64,000 nucleotides of DNA from Cantharellus purpuraceus (lineage: Eukaryota; Basidiomycota; Agaricomycetes; Cantharellales; Hydnaceae): the NCBI GenBank assembly GCA_025174535.1, contig JALBUN010000013.1, forward strand, positions 124,001-188,000. The letters are read 5' to 3'. Below the pieces are notes generated by a model. The model did no database searches. It was not told where the DNA came from and worked only from the letters and a program-made list of their open reading frames with translations. A program made the position numbers and the translations under genes. Position 1 is the stretch's first letter. The number at the start of each line of letters is the position of its first letter. Positions 63,501 to 64,000 of this stretch are shown here, piece after piece.

Positions 63501-64000
63501 GGGGCCGGCGTTGCATGTCATCCCATACGGTGGCATAGCGAGCTCCATTGCCTTCTCACCTGACGGTAGTCATATCGTCATTGGGGCTGTCACTTTATTG
63601 CCTGAAATCTGGAACACTGTGACGGGGGAGAAGGAGGGTTCATACACCCTGGATAGGGGCACCGCGACCGAGGAGGAGCGTCAGATGAAAGATGAACCGG
63701 AGGAGGATGGAGAGGCCGTGACCGGGGAGGAGGAGCATTGGATGACAATTGAATCGGAGGATGATGGTGACACTGCTACCAGAGGGGACGTGTGTCAGAT
63801 TGAAGAGCTGGAGGAGGATAGGGAGACCATGGCCGCGGCGATCCGTCAGATGGAATATGATTCGGAGATTAATGTCGCGCCCGCCGCTTTCTCAGCTGAT
63901 GGCAGCCGCATTGCGTATGGGTCGGGCCGGACAGTTAGGATCTGGAACACCACGACTAGGGAGCAGGAAGCTAAGCTGCAAGGTCATACGGGTCAGGTGA
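60519..64000 (+). CDS. NACHT-WD40 NLR-like (STAND) protein, 3' end cut by window edge
   Basis: Fungal NLR-type signal-transducing ATPase, thought to work in non-self recognition or programmed cell death. Exons 60519-61157, 61195-61521, 61572-61644, 61692-63235 and 63283 to beyond the edge join in phase. The N-terminal about 140 residues are Ser/Pro/Gln-rich; then follows a helical region (GFKGLLSVLNTVGYALPPLK...) typical of fungal NLR N-termini, CMKGTRVQILAELEQW, the P-loop GMAGTGKSS at about residue 400 and Walker B LVIIDALDE near 503. After the NACHT and winged-helix-like part come YHSTLVWIP and the first WD40 unit (IASSIAFSPDGSHIVIG ... IWNTVTGE). An acidic tandem repeat then interrupts the propeller before the next unit (AAFSADGSRIAYGSGRTVRIWN). 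The 47-bp intron at 63236-63282 resolves what would otherwise be a frameshift. Confidence 0.9.
63661..63867 (+). repeat. In-frame acidic tandem repeat (18-19 codons x 3.8) in the NLR gene
   Basis: Successive units start TATEEERQMKDE, AVTGEEEHWMTIES, TATRGDVCQIEELE and TMAAAIRQMEYDSE, with lengths of 18, 19, 18 and 14 codons. The repeat lies between two WD40 units and keeps the frame. Confidence 0.85.

Overview
The window is nuclear DNA of a filamentous basidiomycete, most likely an Agaricomycete. Most genes are split by GT-AG introns of about 45-65 nt into many short exons, including microexons of 11-12 nt. The recognisable proteins belong to families expanded in Agaricomycotina: a seven-helix membrane family, F-box proteins, NACHT-WD40 NLRs, flavin-dependent halogenases and type-B carboxylesterases. 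I rebuilt the exon chains by hand from splice sites and codon phase. Where I give exact exons the phases add up; where they do not, I say so.

Layout: 1-4.2 kb holds three minus-strand genes: a carboxylesterase running off the left edge, a small secreted protein and a Cys-rich protein. 5.5-6.1 kb is an F-box-family remnant. 6.4-17.4 kb is a graveyard of LTR-type insertions: a solo LTR with a perfect target-site duplication (6396-7789), then a broken pogo/Fot1-like transposase gene split by LTRs that are themselves split by other LTRs, with several copies inverted and recombined. 18.1-25.5 kb has two paralogous seven-helix membrane protein genes flanking a small secreted Cys-rich protein gene. 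27.6-29.7 kb is an intact flavin-dependent halogenase gene. 31-39.7 kb is an F-box family cluster (one intact gene, several wrecks) that surrounds a small heat-shock protein gene. 40.6-46.8 kb is a run of co-oriented housekeeping-type genes: a histidine phosphatase, a tartrate/isopropylmalate-type dehydrogenase and Rcl1. 48.6-56.1 kb holds two convergent class-3-type aldehyde dehydrogenase genes, one predicted to be tail-anchored, with a third, dead copy between them. 57.2-64 kb has a GFA-fold gene, a hypothetical gene and, divergently transcribed from it, a NACHT-WD40 NLR gene that runs off the right edge and carries an acidic tandem repeat inside its WD40 domain.

There is no obvious biosynthetic cluster. 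The halogenase has no recognisable polyketide, terpene or peptide synthase beside it. The strongest unusual features are the nested LTRs, where a related copy in the same window shows the site before insertion; the exchange of target-site duplications between LTR copies; the Gcn4/AP-1-like site array inside one LTR; the orphan halogenase; and the repeat-bearing NLR.
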